Shown in pieces: positions 62,230 to 64,000 of a stretch of 64,000 nucleotides of DNA (its first letter is position 1; each line of letters begins with the position of its first letter). A program made the translations under genes and the position numbers. The notes under the pieces were generated by a model. The model saw only the letters and a list, made by a program, of their open reading frames with translations, did not search any database and was not told where the DNA came from. The DNA comes from Brevirhabdus sp. (GTDB lineage Bacteria > Pseudomonadota > Alphaproteobacteria > Rhodobacterales > Rhodobacteraceae): contig JAGXFH010000062.1 in the NCBI GenBank assembly GCA_024637315.1, forward strand, positions 1 through 64,000. Reading direction: 5' to 3'.

Positions 62230-62779
62230 TTACGACGCTGCCGTAGCGCGCAACATCCAAGCTGTCTTCTTGTGAAAGGCGGACCGACCGGTTGCCATGT
62301 CGGCAGTTACCGGGTCGTTGTTGTCTTCGGCCAGCTTGATCAAAGCATGCAACCGATGTGCGACACGTTCGTGATCCTTGACCAGATCCTCAACCATCTC
62401 GATTGCCGAAAGTTCGGACAGCATATCACTGACAGCCGCGCTCTTGGTGATGTCATTGATCCTGTCCGGTGCCAGCTTGCCCAAGGCGCTGATGCGCTCG
62501 GCCAATTCATCGGACGCGGCGCACAGGTTGTTGGACTGCTCCCTCGGTCAGATTGTGGATCGAGCAGAACAACGGGCCTTCGACATTCCAATGGCAGACG
62601 TGGCTTTTGATCAATAGCCGACAGGTATCCGACAACACGTCTGCCGGCGCCGTCACTATAGCGTCCACATTTTTCACGCCAGTGTCGATTTTGCCAGGTT
62701 TTCGCGACGGCTCCCAAACCTTCGGCCGTTCTAGCCTACTAGAAGTGCTTTGGTTTTCACTTGCCTTGCGCCGCAACAA
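62230..62779 (-). pseudogene. dps: dps gene broken by a one-base insertion
   Basis: Two adjacent minus-strand frames together encode a Dps-type ferritin-like DNA-protection protein. The first has KVWEPSRKPGKIDTGVKNVDAIV and KSHVCHWNVEGPLFCSIHNLTE; the second has ASDELAERISALGKLAP and VKDHERVAHRLHALIKLAEDNNDPVTADMATGRSAFHKKTAWMLRA. The break is at the run GAGGGAG (CCC at 62541-62543 on the plus strand): removing one G restores LTEEQSNNLCAASDELAE. The 5' end also lacks an ATG or clear ribosome site (only TTG 62779) and begins directly behind another gene's terminator. Either a true pseudogene or a sequencing error in a G-run. Confidence 0.85.
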
Positions 62780-62785
62780 AACAGC

Positions 62786-62805
62786 GGCGACCGGACCCGG
62801 TCGCC
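62786..62805 (-). terminator. Terminator of the DUF1328 gene
   Basis: GGCGACCGG and CCGGTCGCC form a perfect nine-base stem with a two-base loop. On the minus strand it is followed by GCTGTTTTG. It lies 29 bases after the DUF1328 stop and immediately upstream of the dps remnant. Confidence 0.75.
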
Positions 62806-62833
62806 TCTGCTGCTTCTGATCGCGGAATTTGCT

Positions 62834-63007
62834 TCAGACGGGCGGCTTGCCCTTGAGCGCCCGCATGACCAGCGCTATCACGAAGAGCGCAATGAAGACG
62901 AAAAACAGGAATTGTGCGATGCCAGCAGACGCGCTGGCAATGCCGCCAAAGCCGAAAACAGCCGCAACCAGCGCGACGACAAGAAATGTTAAAGCCCAGC
63001 CAAGCAT
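62834..63007 (-). CDS. DUF1328 (YtjA-family) small membrane protein
   Basis: A 57-residue protein with two membrane helices, [24 protein letters not shown] and [25 protein letters not shown], the typical YtjA/DUF1328 sequence. Function is unknown; members are often part of envelope or general stress responses. AAAGGAGAA lies 6 bases before the start, and a perfect EcfG-type promoter is upstream. Confidence 0.92.
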   Translation of the reverse strand: MLGWALTFLVVALVAAVFGFGGIASASAGIAQFLFFVFIALFVIALVMRALKGKPPV

Positions 63008-63061
63008 GATGTTCTCCTTTATGATCTGTTTCAACCGCTTTTCAGCGTGTATCGGCAATTC

Positions 63062-63086
63062 AACGTCACCTTGCGCGATTGGTTCC
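63062..63086 (-). promoter_or_regulatory. EcfG-type promoter of the DUF1328 gene
   Basis: On the minus strand GGAAC-N16-CGTT, a full consensus match, about 55 bases before the start codon at 63007. Confidence 0.85.
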
Positions 63087-63108
63087 GGGATTTGTTTTGT
63101 TGGCTGCG

Positions 63109-63134
63109 GGAACCGAAAGTCATCCCGCTGCGTT
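63109..63134 (+). promoter_or_regulatory. EcfG-type promoter of the DUF883 gene
   Basis: GGAAC-N17-CGTT on the plus strand, about 42 bases before ATG 63176 and divergent to the DUF1328 promoter 22 bases away. The 17-base spacer is one longer than in the other sites but within the range for EcfG promoters. Confidence 0.75.
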
Positions 63135-63175
63135 TCCCGCCCACACGAAAAATGCACCCCTGAAAGGAGCTGCTG

Positions 63176-63505
63176 ATGGCACGCGCTGAAACCAACGGAA
63201 GCAAGACCGAACCGACCACCGCCGATTTGCAGAACGAATTGCAGGCCCTGAAGCGTGATATCGCCAATCTTGGCGCTACACTGGGCGAGTATGGTCGAGC
63301 CAGGGGCGAGCATCTGAAGACCGCCGCAAAGGATCAGGCAGAATTTCTGCGCGCCAAAGGAGAAGAGGGCGTCACTTACGCCCAGCAATCAGCTTCGAGC
63401 GCCTATCATCAGGCCGAGGACTCGGTCCGCGAGAATCCCGCCGCCGCAGTCGGAATCGCCGCCGCAATCGGCTTTATGGTCGGCCTGCTGGCCGGGCGGC
63501 GCTAG
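63176..63505 (+). CDS. DUF883 (ElaB/YqjD-like) protein
   Basis: A 109-residue protein with a long helical N-terminal part ([45 protein letters not shown]) and a C-terminal membrane anchor ending [16 protein letters not shown], the layout of ElaB/YqjD proteins that sit in the inner membrane and can associate with ribosomes in stationary phase. GAAAGGAG lies 8 bases before the start. The following membrane-protein gene is 6 bases away, probably in the same transcript. Confidence 0.9.
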   Translation: MARAETNGSKTEPTTADLQNELQALKRDIANLGATLGEYGRARGEHLKTAAKDQAEFLRAKGEEGVTYAQQSASSAYHQAEDSVRENPAAAVGIAAAIGFMVGLLAGRR

Positions 63506-63511
63506 GGGCGT

Positions 63512-63910
63512 ATGATGTTCGACAACATCAAGTCAAAAGCCGCCAGCACCGCCCGTCGTACGGCTTTCGGGCTGGCGGCGGGTGTGGCGATGCTGGTCGG
63601 CTTTTTTTTCCTGACGCTCGCGGCCTGGATCGTGCTGGTCAATGTGGCCGACAGCCTTACAGCCGCGATTGTTTTGGGCGCCGCCTACATGGGCATCGGA
63701 CTGATCCTACTGGCCTTTGCCCTGACCCGGCGAAACGAGCCGCCGGTCTATCACGAAGCGCTGCGATCAACCTCTCAGGGGGCCAGCGACCCCGCTTTCA
63801 AAGGTGTCGCCGCCGCGTTCTTCGAGGGTCTCGGTGCCGGCCTTACTGCGCGCGATCAGTTTTCGCGATCCCGAGGCGCCGGAGCACGGAATGGATCTGA
63901 CCGGTCGTGA
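63512..63910 (+). CDS. Phage-holin-superfamily-like (DUF1469-type) membrane protein
   Basis: A 132-residue protein with two membrane helices (AFGLAAGVAMLVGFFFLTLAAWIVLV and TAAIVLGAAYMGIGLILLAFAL) and a soluble, disordered-looking C-terminal tail. This layout resembles the holin-superfamily III/DUF1469 proteins that accompany DUF883 genes; it is not evidence of a phage. Start ATG 63512 or the next ATG at 63515. Its 3' end overlaps a convergent gene by 68 bases. Confidence 0.8.
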   Translation: MMFDNIKSKAASTARRTAFGLAAGVAMLVGFFFLTLAAWIVLVNVADSLTAAIVLGAAYMGIGLILLAFALTRRNEPPVYHEALRSTSQGASDPAFKGVAAAFFEGLGAGLTARDQFSRSRGAGARNGSDRS

Positions 63911-64000
63911 ACGGGCGTTCTACGTAATGCCAGCCGGTCGGCTCTCCCGGCGCAGCAAAATCCCTTCCATAGAGCAAGACCATGGCGCCGCCTCGCAACT
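63843..64000 (-). CDS. Partial gene, probable receiver-domain protein (C-terminus)
   Basis: An open frame enters from the right edge and ends at TAA 63843-63845. The visible part includes MVLLYGRDFAAPG, then GWHYVERPFTTGQIHSVLRRLG. The ERPF segment followed by an amphipathic helix looks like the KPF-type loop and last helix of a response-regulator receiver domain (R in place of K). Only about 50 residues are visible, so this is tentative. It is convergent with the preceding membrane-protein gene. Confidence 0.5.
   Translation of the reverse strand, partial: LRGGAMVLLYGRDFAAPGEPTGWHYVERPFTTGQIHSVLRRLGIAKTDRAQ

Noticed and set aside
63512-63910. Holin-like protein as a sign of a prophage
   Set aside because: The family is common next to DUF883 genes in bacterial stress loci; no phage structural, integrase or lysis gene is nearby.

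Overview
The window comes from a GC-rich alphaproteobacterium, most probably a Rhodobacterales (Paracoccaceae/Roseobacter-type) chromosome. The evidence is a complete bhcABCD-bhcR beta-hydroxyaspartate cluster of the Paracoccus type, an alphaproteobacterial general-stress-response locus (phyR, nepR, ecfG, HWE-type kinase), an alphaproteobacterial SOS box (GTTC-N7-GTTC) in front of an imuA-imuB-dnaE2 cassette, and many small conserved alphaproteobacterial proteins. No rRNA, tRNA, CRISPR array, insertion sequence or prophage was recognised.

Layout. 0-10 kb: housekeeping genes (sdhE, an XRE regulator, an aspartate aminotransferase, a MATE exporter, a sugar-nucleotide-type epimerase, ppk2, parE), followed by a small foreign-looking island of a brnT-brnA toxin-antitoxin pair and an AT-richer HEPN-type gene. 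The island sits directly behind parE, and a diverged second copy of the last 25 codons of parE lies between brnA and the HEPN gene. 10-11.4 kb is largely gene-free. 11.4-28.6 kb: cyclitol (inositol-type) catabolism under two LacI-family regulators. A divergent pair of operons has a perfect 14-bp LacI-type palindrome between them. It carries two Gfo/Idh/MocA dehydrogenases and iolE on one side, and iolC, an extra iolB-like gene, iolJ and a phytanoyl-CoA-dioxygenase-like gene on the other. A long minus-strand unit carries an iolI-like isomerase, a sugar ABC transporter, iolG, iolD, a small membrane protein and iolB. Together they cover every step from inositol to the IolJ aldolase; iolA is not in the window.

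28.7-34 kb: urate catabolism (PuuD, HIU hydrolase, a fused allantoinase/OHCU decarboxylase, ureidoglycolate lyase, an NCS2 permease). 34-40 kb: a pyruvate dehydrogenase operon with a homodimeric-type E1 (aceE), E2, and an E3 that carries its own lipoyl domain. 40.8-46.2 kb: bhcD-bhcC-bhcB-bhcA with divergent bhcR. 46.2-47 kb: allE, whose product makes ureidoglycolate, the substrate of the ureidoglycolate lyase at 32 kb. The purine genes therefore end in glyoxylate, which is what the beta-hydroxyaspartate cycle consumes. This is the most coherent metabolic story of the window. 47.3-50.8 kb: a TAXI-type TRAP transporter with a DUF1850 partner.

50.8-56.3 kb: the SOS mutagenesis cassette. 56.6-63.9 kb: a general-stress-response region. 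I find GGAAC-N16/17-(C/G/A)GTT motifs, the form expected of EcfG promoters, upstream of csbD, a PRC-barrel gene, nepR and phyR (overlapping and divergent), a DUF1328 gene and a DUF883 gene. A dps gene in the same region is broken by a one-base insertion and has no good start. The window ends inside a gene whose last residues look like a response-regulator receiver domain.

All product names rest on reading the translations and motifs by eye; no database search was run. Promoter, operator and terminator calls are pattern matches.
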